Shown piece after piece: positions 53,656 through 63,500 of a stretch of DNA of 64,000 nt. Position numbers and translations under genes: made by a program. The notes below the pieces were generated by a model, which worked only from the letters and a program-made list of their open reading frames with translations, made no database searches and was not told where the DNA came from. Origin of the DNA: Falsiroseomonas tokyonensis (GTDB taxonomy: Bacteria; Pseudomonadota; Alphaproteobacteria; Acetobacterales; Acetobacteraceae); assembly GCF_019024325.1 (NCBI RefSeq), contig NZ_JAFNJS010000002.1:434118-498117 (forward strand), written 5' to 3'. Position 1 is the first letter of the stretch. Each line of letters starts with the position of its first letter.

Positions 53656-56600
53656 TCAGCCCGCCGCCTGCACCGCCGCCAGCGTTCGCTCCGCCAGCGC
53701 CGGTAGATCCGCCGCCGCATCGGCCGCCGCCGCGGCCTTGCCCTCCCGCGCAGCCAGTTCCAGCACCCCCAGCAGATCCGCCAGCGGCCGCGCACCGGCC
53801 ATGCGGGCGGCGCCCTTCAGCCGATGCGCGGCCGCGGCCATGCCCGGCAGGTCCTGCGCCGCCTGCGCCGAGCCGATCGCGTCCACATCGCGCTTCACCC
53901 CATCCCGGAAACTGGTCAGAAGCCCGGCCAGGCGCTTGGGATCCGCGCCGAACAGGCTGCGCAGCGCCTCGGGGTCGAAGAGCGGGGCGATCTCGGCCGG
54001 CGCCGCGCCGGGCGCCGTGCCGGCGGGCAGCTGGCTGGGCAGGAAGCGCGCGAGCGTCCGGGACAGCAGGTCGAGCGCCAGCGGCTTGGCCAGGAAGCCA
54101 TCCATGCCGGCGGCGTAGCAGCGCTCATCCTCGCCCTTCAGGGCATTGGCCGTCACCGCGATCAGCGCCGTGCGCGGCCCGCCGGGGGTCGCGGCTTCCT
54201 CACGCCGGATGGCGCGGGACATGTCGAGCCCATCCATCACCGGCATATGCAGGTCGACCAGCACCAGCCGGTGCCGGCCCGCCTTCCAGCGCGCCAGGCC
54301 CTGCGCGCCATCCTCCGCCATATCCGCCTGGCAGCCGAGCAGCTCCAGCTGCCGGGCGAGCACTTCCCGGTTCACCGGATGGTCGTCCACCACCAGCAGC
54401 CGCGGCGCCTCCCCATGCGTGGTGGCGGCGGGCAGCGCCACGGCCGGCTCCACCGCCAGCGCCGCATCGGCCGGCGCCACCAGGCCGAGCCGCAGCGTGA
54501 CGGAGAACCGGCTGCCGCGCCCCGCCGTGCTTTCCACCGAGACATCGCCGCCCATCAGCCGCGCCAGCCGCCGCACGATGGACAGGCCGAGCCCCGTGCC
54601 GCCGAAACGCCGGGTTGTGGAGGTATCCGCCTGGGCAAAGGGCTGGAACAGCTTCTCCAGCTGCTCCGGCGTCATGCCGACGCCGCTGTCCTCCACCATC
54701 AGGGAGACGATGACAGCGTCGTCGACGCGGTTGGCGGAGGCGCGCAGGCGCACGAAGCCGACATCGGTGAACTTGATGGCATTGCCCACCAGGTTGAACA
54801 GGATCTGCCGCACCCGCACCGGATCGCCGGCGACCAGGTCCGGCGATTGCGGCGTCACCGCGCCCATCGGATCGGCGAACAGCAGCAACCCGCGGCGCTT
54901 GGCCTCCACCGTCAGCGTATCGACCGCGCCTTCCACCAGGCCGCGCAACGAGAAGGGCAGGGATTCCAGCTCCATCCGCCCCGCCTCGATCTTCGAGAAG
55001 TCGAGCAGGTCGTCGATGATGCGCAACAGCGACCCGGCGCTTTCGCGGATGACGGCGACGCAGCGATCCTGCGCCGGGCCGGGGGGCGTGCGTTCCAGCA
55101 CCTCGATCATGCCCAGCACGCCGTTCATCGGCGTGCGGATCTCATGGCTCATCGCGGCCAGGAAGGCGGATTTGGCGCGGTTCGCCCCCTCCGCCGCATC
55201 TCGGGCGGCGGCGAGCGCCTGTTCCACTCGCTTGCGCTCGGTGATGTCCATGTAGGTGCGGACGGCGCCGCCATCCTCCATGGTCCGGGCATGCACCTCC
55301 ACCACGGTGCCGTCGCGGCGGGCGCGCTCGTAGCGCTCCTCCGCCAGCGCCTCCCCGGCCATGGCGCGGCGCGCCTCCTCCAGCCGGTGTTCGGAGCCGT
55401 CATAGTCGCCGCGCGCCAGCTGGAAGCCGACCAGCTCGGCAAAGGGCACGCCGGGCTGCGCCAGGTGGGGCGGCAGGGCCAGGATCTCCGCGGCGCGGCG
55501 GTTCATCACGCGCACCCGGCGATCGGGGCCCACCATGACCAGGCCCTGGCTCATATGCTCGATCGTGGCGCCCAGCGCCGCGCCAGTGGCTCGCGCCTCG
55601 TCCCGCGCGGCGGCCAGCGCCGCTTCCTGGCGCTTGCGTTCCGTCGCATCGGTCAGGGTGCGGACGATGCGGCCATCCGGCAGGCGGACCTGCTCCACCT
55701 CCAGCACCGATCCATCGGCCCGCTGCAGCTCGTAGCGCCCGGCGGGCAGGGGGTCGGCTTCCTCCGCCCCGGCCAGGGTGTCCGCGAATTCGCCGTGGTC
55801 GAGCTGCCAGGCGGCAATGCGTTCCAGCGGCGTGCCTTCCTCGGCCAGCTCCGCCGGCAGGCGCAGCAGTTCCACGGCGCGGCGATTGATCACCTGCACC
55901 CGGCGGTCGGGGGAGAACATCACCAGGCCCTGGCTGATATTCTCGATGGTCGCGGACAGCGCCGCCTGGGCGGCGCGCGCCAGGTCGCGCGCCTGGCGCA
56001 GCTCCACCTCCCGCGCCTGCAGGCGGGAGACGTTGCGATAGGTGGACAGCACGCTGCCATCCGCCAGCTTCTGGCGCGTGACCTCCAGCCAGATGCCGAA
56101 GGGGGAGGGGCGCAGGTCGGGCTCCCCGGTCGGGTTCAGGATGGCGTGCACGCGCTGCGCGATGGCGGCTTCCCGCGCCGCCTCATCCGCCGGCGGCGGG
56201 CCGTAGTCGCCACGGCGCTGCATCATCCGCAGGATTTCCCGGCCATCGGTGCCGGGCTGGGTCAGTGCCTCCGGGATGTCGTAGAAGCCCGCCAGCTGGC
56301 GGTTCAGCAGCCGCACATGCAGGTCGGGGCCCCAGAGCACCAGCCCATCATTCATCGCCTCCAGCACCAGCTCATGCGTGGCGCGGGCCGATTGCAGCTC
56401 CTCCTCCCGCGCCTTCAGGGCGGAGATGTCGCGATAGATCACCAGCGCGCCGCCATCCGGCGTGGGGACGGAGGAGGCCTCGATCCACTCCCCGCGGGCG
56501 CCGCGCACCAGCTGCGGCGGGCCGCCCGGCTCATGGGCCAAAGCCAGGCGGTCCTGCACCAGGGCCTCGAATTCCGCTGGATCCTGCGGCACCGGGCCGA

Positions 56601-57594
56601 AATCGCCGCGCCGCAACCGGTGGCGCATGGCGGCGACGGCGGAGGCGCCGGGCGTGCCGAGCTCCGGCGGCAGGTCGAACATGCGCATCGCCGCCGCATT
56701 GCCCAGGCGGAAGGTCAGGTCCTTGTCGATCAGCACGACGCCGTCCGTCATGCTGTCCAGGATCAGCTGGTACATGGCCCGCGCCGCGGCCAGTTCCTGC
56801 TCCCGCTGCTTCAGGCTGGTGACATCGCGATACATCAGCACCGCGCCGCCGCCGGCCACCGGCACGGTCTTCACCTCCAGCCACATGCCGCCCGGCGTCT
56901 GCCGGACATAGGAGACGCCGCCCGGGCGGCTCAGCAGGGCGGCGCGTTGGGCGACGCGGGCCTCCAGCTCCGCCTCGTCGCGCGGCGGCGGGCCGAATTC
57001 GCCGCGGCGGTCCTGGTAGCGCATCACCTCCAGCACATCGGCGCCCTTGACCGCCATATGCGCGGGGAATTCGCCGACGCGCAGCGTTTCCCGGTTCCAG
57101 AACTGCAGGCGCATCTCGGCATCCCACATCACCACGCCATCGGTCATGTGGTCGAAAACGGTCTGCAGCAGGTTCTGCGCGGCGGAAAGCTCGGCCTCCT
57201 GCCGCTTGAAGTCGGTGACCTCGGCGGCGCTCAGCACCCAGCCATGGGCCAGGCGGCGCAGATGGATGCGGAACCAGGCGCCCTCCTGCGTCAGCCAGTC
57301 CAGGCTGCGCTCGGCGGACCCGGCCTCGGGCAGCCAGCTCGCGGGGTCGGTCGCCGCCGCCAGGCCGGGATTGAGCGCCGCCGCCGCCCGGCCGATTCCG
57401 GCCAGCAACTCCTCCAGCTCCGGATCCTGCTGCGGGCGCGGCAGCAGCCGCCAGAGCGCCGCATTGGCGAAGGCCAGGGCTCCATCCTCGGTGAACAGCG
57501 CGAAGGGGCCGGCGAGATTCGCCAGCGCTTCCGCCTGGAGCGCGGCGAGCCCAGCCGCCGGCAAATCGCCGGCGGGTCGCGTGTGATGGAGCAT
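53656..57594 (-). CDS. Hybrid sensor histidine kinase with six PAS domains, receiver and Hpt
   Basis: 1312 residues, no clear membrane segment. Six PAS-like units run from about residue 15 to 790; five repeat near-identical pattern (MTDGVV/L at start, RRGDFGPVP-like loop, YRDVS/T near the end, then coiled linker). The HisKA H-box is [13 protein letters not shown] with H817, followed by an ATPase domain to about 1035 ([18 protein letters not shown]). The receiver has D1114 in [12 protein letters not shown], and the Hpt domain has H1257 in [14 protein letters not shown]. It phosphorylates itself, relays to the receiver and Hpt, and probably to the divergent response regulator. Signals unknown. 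Confidence 0.93.
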   Translation of the reverse strand: MLHHTRPAGDLPAAGLAALQAEALANLAGPFALFTEDGALAFANAALWRLLPRPQQDPELEELLAGIGRAAAALNPGLAAATDPASWLPEAGSAERSLDWLTQEGAWFRIHLRRLAHGWVLSAAEVTDFKRQEAELSAAQNLLQTVFDHMTDGVVMWDAEMRLQFWNRETLRVGEFPAHMAVKGADVLEVMRYQDRRGEFGPPPRDEAELEARVAQRAALLSRPGGVSYVRQTPGGMWLEVKTVPVAGGGAVLMYRDVTSLKQREQELAAARAMYQLILDSMTDGVVLIDKDLTFRLGNAAAMRMFDLPPELGTPGASAVAAMRHRLRRGDFGPVPQDPAEFEALVQDRLALAHEPGGPPQLVRGARGEWIEASSVPTPDGGALVIYRDISALKAREEELQSARATHELVLEAMNDGLVLWGPDLHVRLLNRQLAGFYDIPEALTQPGTDGREILRMMQRRGDYGPPPADEAAREAAIAQRVHAILNPTGEPDLRPSPFGIWLEVTRQKLADGSVLSTYRNVSRLQAREVELRQARDLARAAQAALSATIENISQGLVMFSPDRRVQVINRRAVELLRLPAELAEEGTPLERIAAWQLDHGEFADTLAGAEEADPLPAGRYELQRADGSVLEVEQVRLPDGRIVRTLTDATERKRQEAALAAARDEARATGAALGATIEHMSQGLVMVGPDRRVRVMNRRAAEILALPPHLAQPGVPFAELVGFQLARGDYDGSEHRLEEARRAMAGEALAEERYERARRDGTVVEVHARTMEDGGAVRTYMDITERKRVEQALAAARDAAEGANRAKSAFLAAMSHEIRTPMNGVLGMIEVLERTPPGPAQDRCVAVIRESAGSLLRIIDDLLDFSKIEAGRMELESLPFSLRGLVEGAVDTLTVEAKRRGLLLFADPMGAVTPQSPDLVAGDPVRVRQILFNLVGNAIKFTDVGFVRLRASANRVDDAVIVSLMVEDSGVGMTPEQLEKLFQPFAQADTSTTRRFGGTGLGLSIVRRLARLMGGDVSVESTAGRGSRFSVTLRLGLVAPADAALAVEPAVALPAATTHGEAPRLLVVDDHPVNREVLARQLELLGCQADMAEDGAQGLARWKAGRHRLVLVDLHMPVMDGLDMSRAIRREEAATPGGPRTALIAVTANALKGEDERCYAAGMDGFLAKPLALDLLSRTLARFLPSQLPAGTAPGAAPAEIAPLFDPEALRSLFGADPKRLAGLLTSFRDGVKRDVDAIGSAQAAQDLPGMAAAAHRLKGAARMAGARPLADLLGVLELAAREGKAAAAADAAADLPALAERTLAAVQAAG

Positions 57595-57702
57595 CAGCGC
57601 ATCATGCCCCAGATCCGGCCCGCTTGTATTTCGTCCCGGGTCGCGGTTTGTTTCAATTGTTTCGCCTAGCGCAGGCTTTGACGGACTCCCCCGAGGTTTG
57701 TA

Positions 57703-57715
57703 ACAGGGGCCCTGT
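57703..57715. promoter_or_regulatory. Short palindrome in the kinase/regulator spacer
   Basis: ACAGGGGCCCTGT is a 6-1-6 inverted repeat 43 bases before the regulator start. It sits in the 164-base spacer between the divergent kinase and regulator genes and could be a binding site of the regulator itself. Evidence is only positional. Confidence 0.35.
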
Positions 57716-57758
57716 CAACGCGCGCCTGTCGCCGCACGCAGACGAGGAGGAGCCGGGC

Positions 57759-58499
57759 ATGGCCGGTGGCACGACCAATCTGCTGGTGGTCGAGGATGAT
57801 CCCTTCCAGCGGGAGACGATCTGCGCCTATCTGGTCGGCCAGGGCTTCGTGGTGGAGGCGGTGGCCGATGGCCGCGCCTGCCGCGCCGCCGTGGCGGCTT
57901 CCATGCCGGATGCGGCGCTGCTCGATGTCGGCCTGCCGGGCGGGGAGGATGGCTTCGCGCTCGCCCGCTGGCTGCGCGGCCAGTCCGCCCTGGTCGGCAT
58001 CATCATGCTGACCGCGGCAGGCGACCTGGTGGATCGCGTGGTCGGCCTGGAATCCGGCGCCGACGACTACGTGACAAAACCCTTCGAGCCGCGCGAACTG
58101 CTGGCCCGCATCCGCGCCGTGATGCGCCGCGCGGGCGCCGAGGGCGCCGCCCAGGCCGCGGCGCGGCCGGAGGCGCTGGGCCCGGGCAAGACGCGAATCG
58201 GCGGCGCGGTGCTCGACCTGAAGCGCGGCCTGCTGGTCACCGCCGAGGGGCGGGAGGATACGCTGACCGAGGGCGAGTTCACCCTGCTCAAGCTTTTCGT
58301 CGAGAATCCGAACCGCGCCTTGCACCGGGACTGGCTGCTGGAGCGGACCTCGGGCGAGGAGGAGCCGGAGGCCTTCGACCGCGCCATCGACCTGCGCATC
58401 ATGCGGCTGCGCCGCAAGGTGGAGCGCAACCCCACCCGGCCCATGGCGATCCGCACCGTGCGCGGGGTCGGCTACCTGTTCGACCCTGAGGCCGTTTAG
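57759..58499 (+). CDS. OmpR-family response regulator
   Basis: 246 residues. Receiver: LLVVEDDPFQRETICAYLVG, phosphoacceptor D56 in AALLDVGLPGGEDGF, and KPFEPRELLARIRAV. The C-terminal winged helix is EFTLLKLFVENPNRALHRDWL, RTSGEEEPEAFDRAIDLRI and RTVRGVGYLF. GAGGAGGAG precedes the ATG. The divergent hybrid kinase is its likely partner. The target genes are unknown. Confidence 0.92.
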   Translation: MAGGTTNLLVVEDDPFQRETICAYLVGQGFVVEAVADGRACRAAVAASMPDAALLDVGLPGGEDGFALARWLRGQSALVGIIMLTAAGDLVDRVVGLESGADDYVTKPFEPRELLARIRAVMRRAGAEGAAQAAARPEALGPGKTRIGGAVLDLKRGLLVTAEGREDTLTEGEFTLLKLFVENPNRALHRDWLLERTSGEEEPEAFDRAIDLRIMRLRRKVERNPTRPMAIRTVRGVGYLFDPEAV

Positions 58500-58520
58500 C
58501 GCACGCTCAGCAACGCCCGG

Positions 58521-59639
58521 TCATGCCGCCAGGGCGCGGCGGGTGAGCTGCCGCTCCTCCGCGCTCGCCGCCACCTCGGCGCGATTGCGCGGCAGGGCGC
58601 CGGGATATTCGGCCTGCAGGAAGGCGATCATCTTCTCCCGCACCTCGCAGCGCAGGTCGAAGGTCTTGCCGGCATTGCTGGCGCTGACCAGCATGCGCAC
58701 CTCCATGGTCTCTGCGCGCAGCTCCGTGACCTGCAGGTTCACCACCCGCTTGTCCCAGAGGATGGAGGCGCTGGCGATCTCCACCAGCTTGCGCCGCATG
58801 GCATCCACCGGCGCGGTATAGTCCACATGGATCATCGCCGTGCCGATCAGGCTGGCGCTTTCGCGCGTCCAGTTCTGGAAGGGGTGCTCCAGGAAGTAGC
58901 TCAGCGGCAGCACCATGCGGCGCCAGTCCCAGAGTCGGATGACGACATAGGTGGAGGTCACCTCCTCCACATTGCCCCATTCGCCCTCGACGATCACCGC
59001 ATCCTCCAGCCGGATCGGCTGGGTCACCGCCAGTTGGATGCCGGCCACCAGGTTCTTCAGCAGCGGCTGCAGCGCAAGGCCCAGCACCAGGCCGGCGGCA
59101 CCGGCGGAAGCCAGCAGCGACACGCCGTATTGCCGCACCCCCTCGAAGGTCATCAGCGCCACGGCGATGGTGACGGTGACGATCAGCCAGCCGGCCACGC
59201 GCTGGAGGATGCGCGACTGGGTGGTGTGCTTGCGGGCGAGGAGATTGTCGTCCGAGTCCAGCTTGAAGCGCCGCAGGTAGATAGTCACCCAGATATGCAG
59301 CACCGTCCGCGCCACCCAGCCGACCAGCAGGATGAAGCAGACCAGCAGCAGGTGGCGGATGGCATTGGCCTGGCCAAAGGTGAGCGGCGCGATGGATGCG
59401 GCGAAGGCCACCGCGATCATCATCAGGGTCAGGCGGCTCGGACCCTCCGTGCGCTGGACCAGGGAACGCCAGAACAGGTCGCGCTCCGCCACGAGCCGGG
59501 TTGCGGCCCGGAAGAGGATGCGATGCGCCTGGATGGCGACCAGGATGCCGGCGGCGAGCACGATGAGGCTGAGCAGCCAGGCCGGGATGAAGGTGAGGGA
59601 GGCGAGCACCTGGCGGGCCGCCAGCATGAAGTTGTCCAA
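58521..59639 (-). CDS. MscS family mechanosensitive channel
   Basis: 372 residues. TM helices: LTFIPAWLLSLIVLAAGILV, LTLMMIAVAFAASIAPL and later ones; the pore helix is ASAGAAGLVLGLALQPLLKN, followed by the soluble beta-domain (IRLEDAVIVEGEWGNVEEVT). It gates under membrane tension and releases solutes. The start is TTG at 59639 with AGAAGGG upstream; ATG at 59627 is an alternative. It converges on the response regulator gene with a 21-base gap. Confidence 0.9.
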   Translation of the reverse strand: MDNFMLAARQVLASLTFIPAWLLSLIVLAAGILVAIQAHRILFRAATRLVAERDLFWRSLVQRTEGPSRLTLMMIAVAFAASIAPLTFGQANAIRHLLLVCFILLVGWVARTVLHIWVTIYLRRFKLDSDDNLLARKHTTQSRILQRVAGWLIVTVTIAVALMTFEGVRQYGVSLLASAGAAGLVLGLALQPLLKNLVAGIQLAVTQPIRLEDAVIVEGEWGNVEEVTSTYVVIRLWDWRRMVLPLSYFLEHPFQNWTRESASLIGTAMIHVDYTAPVDAMRRKLVEIASASILWDKRVVNLQVTELRAETMEVRMLVSASNAGKTFDLRCEVREKMIAFLQAEYPGALPRNRAEVAASAEERQLTRRALAA

Positions 59640-59816
59640 GAGGGGACCCTTCTGGCAGTTCTGCCTGACCTAATGCTGCAGCGCGTCAGAAGTTCCCTGT
59701 CATGAAATGGTCGAATCCTCCCGTAACGCCCTGATACAGAAGGAAACATACTCGTCCTGGCGCAGCGGATGGGACTCTCCCCGCCGCCGCGCCTAACGAC
59801 TCTCGCGCCCGCGGTC

Positions 59817-60989
59817 TCAGGCGATGAGGTATTCGCCGAAGACCCCGCCATTGACGAAGACGACCACCTTCTCGATGGAATTCGTGTCCAGGTTGAAGGT
59901 GTTGAAGCCGAAGCTGCCGTTGCTGTCCTCGAACTTCGCCAGCTCCTGCAGCGCCGCGGCCGTGCTGTTCAGGATCAGGTCGCCGGTGCTGATGTTCAGC
60001 CGCAGCGTATCGAAGCCGCTGCCGCCGGAGACCAGCGAACGCTCATTCGCCTGGGTGCCGAAGTCGAAGTTGAACAGGTCGTTGCCGCTTTCGCCATACA
60101 GTTCCACGCGGCGGGTGCTGTTGGTGCCATTGGTCAGGGTGTCCTGGCCGGAGCCGCCATAGGCGCGGCCGCCGGCCTCCAGCTCCATCCGGTCGTTGCC
60201 GGCATCGCCCGAGACCTTGTTCACCCAGCCGAGCGAGATGAAGTGGTCATTGCCGGCGCCAAGCTTCACATCGGTGCCGCCCATCTGCAGGCGGATATCG
60301 TCGAAGCCATCGCCGGCGTCGATGCTGCCGACATAGTCCCGGGCCAGCATCTGGTCGTTGCCGCCGCCGAGGCTGACGCTGTTGGCGCCGCGGATATCGA
60401 GGAAGTCCACGCCATTGCCGGCCGTGATCGTGCCGATGAAGCCATTGGCGAAGAGCGCATTGCCGCCGCTGCCCAGCGCCACGCTATTGGCGCCCTGGAT
60501 GCGCAGCAGGTCATCGCCCGAGCCGGCGTCGACGCTGCCGATGAAGGAGGCCGCCTCCAGCGTATCGTTGCCGGCGCCCATGCTGACGGTATTGGCGCCC
60601 TGGATCAGGGCAACGTCGTTGCCGCTGCCGGCATCGACACTGCCGATGAAGCCGCTGGCCAGCAGCACGTCGTGGCCGGTGCCGAGGATGACGCTGCCGG
60701 CGCCCTGGACCAGCACCGTGTCGTTGCCGCTGCCCGCATCGACCAGCGCGACATAGGCGCTGGCCTCGAGGAAATCATTGCCGGCGCCGAGCAGGACCGA
60801 GTTCGCGCCGCCGCGCAGCAGCACCGTGTCGTTGCCGTTGCCGGCATCCACCGCGTCCACGAACATCTGGAAGTCGGCGAAGTCGTTGCCGCCCAGAAGG
60901 CTGGCGGTGCCCACGACCTGGGTGAAAACCAGCGAGTCGTCTAGCGCCGTGCCCACGAAGGTCTTCGTGTATGTGGTGATCGTTGCCAT
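59817..60989 (-). CDS. RTX-like repeat protein with 35-residue tandem units
   Basis: 390 residues. From about residue 60 to 240 a unit of 35 residues repeats about five to six times: a strand like SVILGTGHDVLLASGFIG then SVDAGSGNDVALIQGA, so that each unit carries two calcium-type DxGxGND half-sites. At DNA level this is a near-105-base periodicity. The C-terminus is IEKVVVFVNGGVFGEYLIA, suitable for a type I secretion signal. No enzyme domain was seen. GGGAGG before the ATG supports the start. Probably an extracellular matrix-like or adhesin protein. Confidence 0.85.
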   Translation of the reverse strand: MATITTYTKTFVGTALDDSLVFTQVVGTASLLGGNDFADFQMFVDAVDAGNGNDTVLLRGGANSVLLGAGNDFLEASAYVALVDAGSGNDTVLVQGAGSVILGTGHDVLLASGFIGSVDAGSGNDVALIQGANTVSMGAGNDTLEAASFIGSVDAGSGDDLLRIQGANSVALGSGGNALFANGFIGTITAGNGVDFLDIRGANSVSLGGGNDQMLARDYVGSIDAGDGFDDIRLQMGGTDVKLGAGNDHFISLGWVNKVSGDAGNDRMELEAGGRAYGGSGQDTLTNGTNSTRRVELYGESGNDLFNFDFGTQANERSLVSGGSGFDTLRLNISTGDLILNSTAAALQELAKFEDSNGSFGFNTFNLDTNSIEKVVVFVNGGVFGEYLIA

Positions 60990-61102
60990 GCCGGATCCTC
61001 CCGCTTTCGCGGCGCAGACTGCTCGGCAGATATGTTAATTACAAGCCGAAATGATACCTCTTAGGGCAGGGACTCGTTTTTAAGACGCACCGGACGGCGC
61101 CT

Positions 61103-62656
61103 TCAGCGGAAATCCATGGCGCGCGTATACCCATCCATCCGTGGCGTGAACTGACGTTCCGTGCGGTGGGCCCAGAGATGCATCTGATGATGCAACGGAA
61201 TCAGGGCGTTGTCGCGAAATGCGATCTCCGTCGCCTGGATCAGCACCGTCTCTCGCGCACCGTCATCCAGCTCACCCAGGGCGCGGTCCAGCAGCGCATC
61301 GAAGGCGGGGTTGGAATAGCGGCCCCGATTGAACTGGCCGCGGCCCCGCGCCTCATCCACGGTGCCCAGCAGGGTCACGAGGGGCGCTGAGGGCTCGCCG
61401 GTCTCCACATTCCACAGCCCGGTCCAGAAGCTGAATTCGCGGTTGCGGCCGCGGGCCACATGGGTGGCGTGCGGCATCGCCTCCACCTCCGTCCGCACGC
61501 CGATGCGGGTCAGCATCTGCGCCACCGCCTGGCAGATCTGCGCGTCGTTGACGAAGCGGTTGTTCTGGCAGTGGATGGTCAGGCGGAAGCCGTCTGGGAA
61601 GCCGCCCTCGGCCAGCAGCGCGCGGGCGCGGGCCGGGTCGAAGGGGGCGGGGGCCAGGCCGGGGGCATGGCCATAGGCGCCGGGCGGCATGAACTGGCCG
61701 GCCACCCGCGCCTGGCCGCCCATCACCCGGTCGACGATCGCCTGGCGCTGGATGGCGAGCGAGAGCGCCTGCCGCACCCGCGGATCGGCCAGCGGGTTGT
61801 GCGCCAGCGGCTGGCCGTCATTCCCGCGGATGCCCGGCGGTGCGCGTTCCGTCACATCCAGGTGGAAGCCGGCGACGGCCGGCGCGACCAGCGAGGCGAC
61901 GCGCAGCCGCGCATCGGCGGACAGCCGCGGCAGGTCCTGCGGCGGCGCGGCGTCGATCGCATCGACATCGCCGGCCAGCAGCGCCGCGACGCGGGTGGAA
62001 GGCTGCGCCAGGTTGCGCAGCGAGGCCCGCGCCCAGGGCGTCGCCTCGCCCCAATAGGCGTCGTTGCGGGCCAGCGTGATGGACTCGCCGCGCGACCAGC
62101 CGGTCAGGCGGAAGGGGCCGGTGCCGATGGCGGCGCGGCCCGCATCGAAATCGGCCGTGGTCGCGGCGGTGGCGCGGATGATCGGCACCTGGCTGAGATA
62201 GACCGGCATCAGCGGAAAGGGCGTGGCGGTGCGCAGCACGACCGTCCGCGCATCGGGCGTCTCCACCGCCGTGATCTGGCGCAGATAGACGGCGAAGGAG
62301 GAGGGCGAGCCAGGAACGGCGGCGGCCCGCTGCAGCGTATGCGCCACATCCGCCGCGGTCAGCGGCGCGCCGTCATGAAAGCGCACGCCGTCGCGCAGCG
62401 TCAGGCGCCAGGTGGTGGGATCCGTCGCGGTCCAGGCGGTGGCCAGCGCCGCGGTCGGCCGCTGCCGCGCATCCAGCGCCACCAGCGGCTCATAGAGATG
62501 CGGCGCGAAGGCCTTGTTGCCGCCGAAATTGTGCCAGTGCGGGTCGAGGCTGTTGGGGAAGAGCTCCACCCCCAGCCGGATCTCCTGCGCCGCGGCCGGC
62601 GCGGCGAGGGCCAGCATCAAAGCGGCGAGCCAGGCGGTGCGCGGCGGGCGGGGCAT
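61103..62656 (-). CDS. Orphan ABC peptide-type substrate-binding protein, family 5
   Basis: 517 residues with a signal peptide (MPRPPRTAWLAALMLALAAP ... AAAQ). Family 5 features: LDPHWHNFGGNKAFAPHLYE, LRDGVRFHDGAPLTAADVAH and RVRQALSLAIQRQAIVDRVM. No permease or ATPase gene is close. The start at 62656 has GGAG eight bases upstream. The neighbouring racemase suggests a link to D-amino acids or peptides, but that is inference only. Confidence 0.88.
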   Translation of the reverse strand: MPRPPRTAWLAALMLALAAPAAAQEIRLGVELFPNSLDPHWHNFGGNKAFAPHLYEPLVALDARQRPTAALATAWTATDPTTWRLTLRDGVRFHDGAPLTAADVAHTLQRAAAVPGSPSSFAVYLRQITAVETPDARTVVLRTATPFPLMPVYLSQVPIIRATAATTADFDAGRAAIGTGPFRLTGWSRGESITLARNDAYWGEATPWARASLRNLAQPSTRVAALLAGDVDAIDAAPPQDLPRLSADARLRVASLVAPAVAGFHLDVTERAPPGIRGNDGQPLAHNPLADPRVRQALSLAIQRQAIVDRVMGGQARVAGQFMPPGAYGHAPGLAPAPFDPARARALLAEGGFPDGFRLTIHCQNNRFVNDAQICQAVAQMLTRIGVRTEVEAMPHATHVARGRNREFSFWTGLWNVETGEPSAPLVTLLGTVDEARGRGQFNRGRYSNPAFDALLDRALGELDDGARETVLIQATEIAFRDNALIPLHHQMHLWAHRTERQFTPRMDGYTRAMDFR

Positions 62657-62725
62657 GGCGGATCTCCGAAGGGTGATCCACGATGGCAAGGCCGTCGCTG
62701 TGCTGCAATACGGCTTGTATCCCGT

Positions 62726-63454
62726 CTATCGCTTCGCCCAGCTTATCGCCGCCCGCGCCAGCCCGTCGATCGTGTCGCAGACCGGGAAGGGCAGGGCCGG
62801 GCCGGCCGCGATGCCGAGCGGGATCTCGGTGCAGCCCAGCACCACCGCCCGCGCGCCGCGCGCGGCCAGGGCGCGGGCGGCTTCCGCCAGGGGCGCATAG
62901 GCGGCGGCGACGTCATTCGCCTTCACCCGCTCGATGCCCGGCGAGACCAGGCGCTGCATTTCCTCCTCGGTCGGCACCAGGCAGGTCCAGCCACGCGGTT
63001 CGAGGCGTTCCTGATACAGGCGCATGGCCAGCGTCCCCGCCGTGCCCATCAGCCCGATCGGTCCCGGGGTGACGCCAAGCCGCAGAAGTTCGGCCTCGGC
63101 GGCATCGACGATGTGCAGGATGGGCAGGGCGGTGGCCGACTGCATGCCCTCGAACCAGCCATGCGCGGTATTGCAGGGGATGGCGATGGCGCCGGCGCCG
63201 GCGGCCTCCAGCCCGCTTATGCCGCGCAGCAGGGCGGGCAGGGGGTCCTCGCCGCTGGCCATCCGCGCCGCGGTGCGGTCCGGCACACGCGGGTCGGACC
63301 AGAGCACGGCAGGGATATGATCCTGGTCGCGCGCGGCATCCGTCAGCAGCGTCAGGCGCAGCATGAACTGGGCCGAGGCGAGCGGCCCCATGCCGCCGAG
63401 CACGCCCAGGATCTGCGTATCGGGCTTCCCCACACCAAGACTTTTTTCCGACAT
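62726..63454 (-). CDS. Aspartate/glutamate racemase family protein
   Basis: 242 residues. Both catalytic cysteines are visible: AIAIPCNTAHGWFEGM and AVVLGCTEIPLGIAAG. N-terminal ILGVLGGMGPLASAQFMLRL is the usual start. The D/L-Asp or Glu specificity cannot be assigned; some members isomerise hydantoins or are not racemases. The start ATG at 63454. It is 69 bases upstream of the peptide-binding protein in the same direction. Confidence 0.88.
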   Translation of the reverse strand: MSEKSLGVGKPDTQILGVLGGMGPLASAQFMLRLTLLTDAARDQDHIPAVLWSDPRVPDRTAARMASGEDPLPALLRGISGLEAAGAGAIAIPCNTAHGWFEGMQSATALPILHIVDAAEAELLRLGVTPGPIGLMGTAGTLAMRLYQERLEPRGWTCLVPTEEEMQRLVSPGIERVKANDVAAAYAPLAEAARALAARGARAVVLGCTEIPLGIAAGPALPFPVCDTIDGLARAAISWAKR

Positions 63455-63500
63455 GCCGAGACCTCGTCCTATGCTTGGCGCGACTCCGGAGTCCCGAACG

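Noticed and set aside
53824-57669. A plus-strand open frame of about 1280 codons over the histidine kinase
   Set aside because: It is the antisense shadow of the kinase, with repeat-like composition and no family match.
59817-60989. Tandem repeats of the RTX gene read as a CRISPR-like array
   Set aside because: The repeats are in-frame protein repeats with a 105-base period and no spacers.
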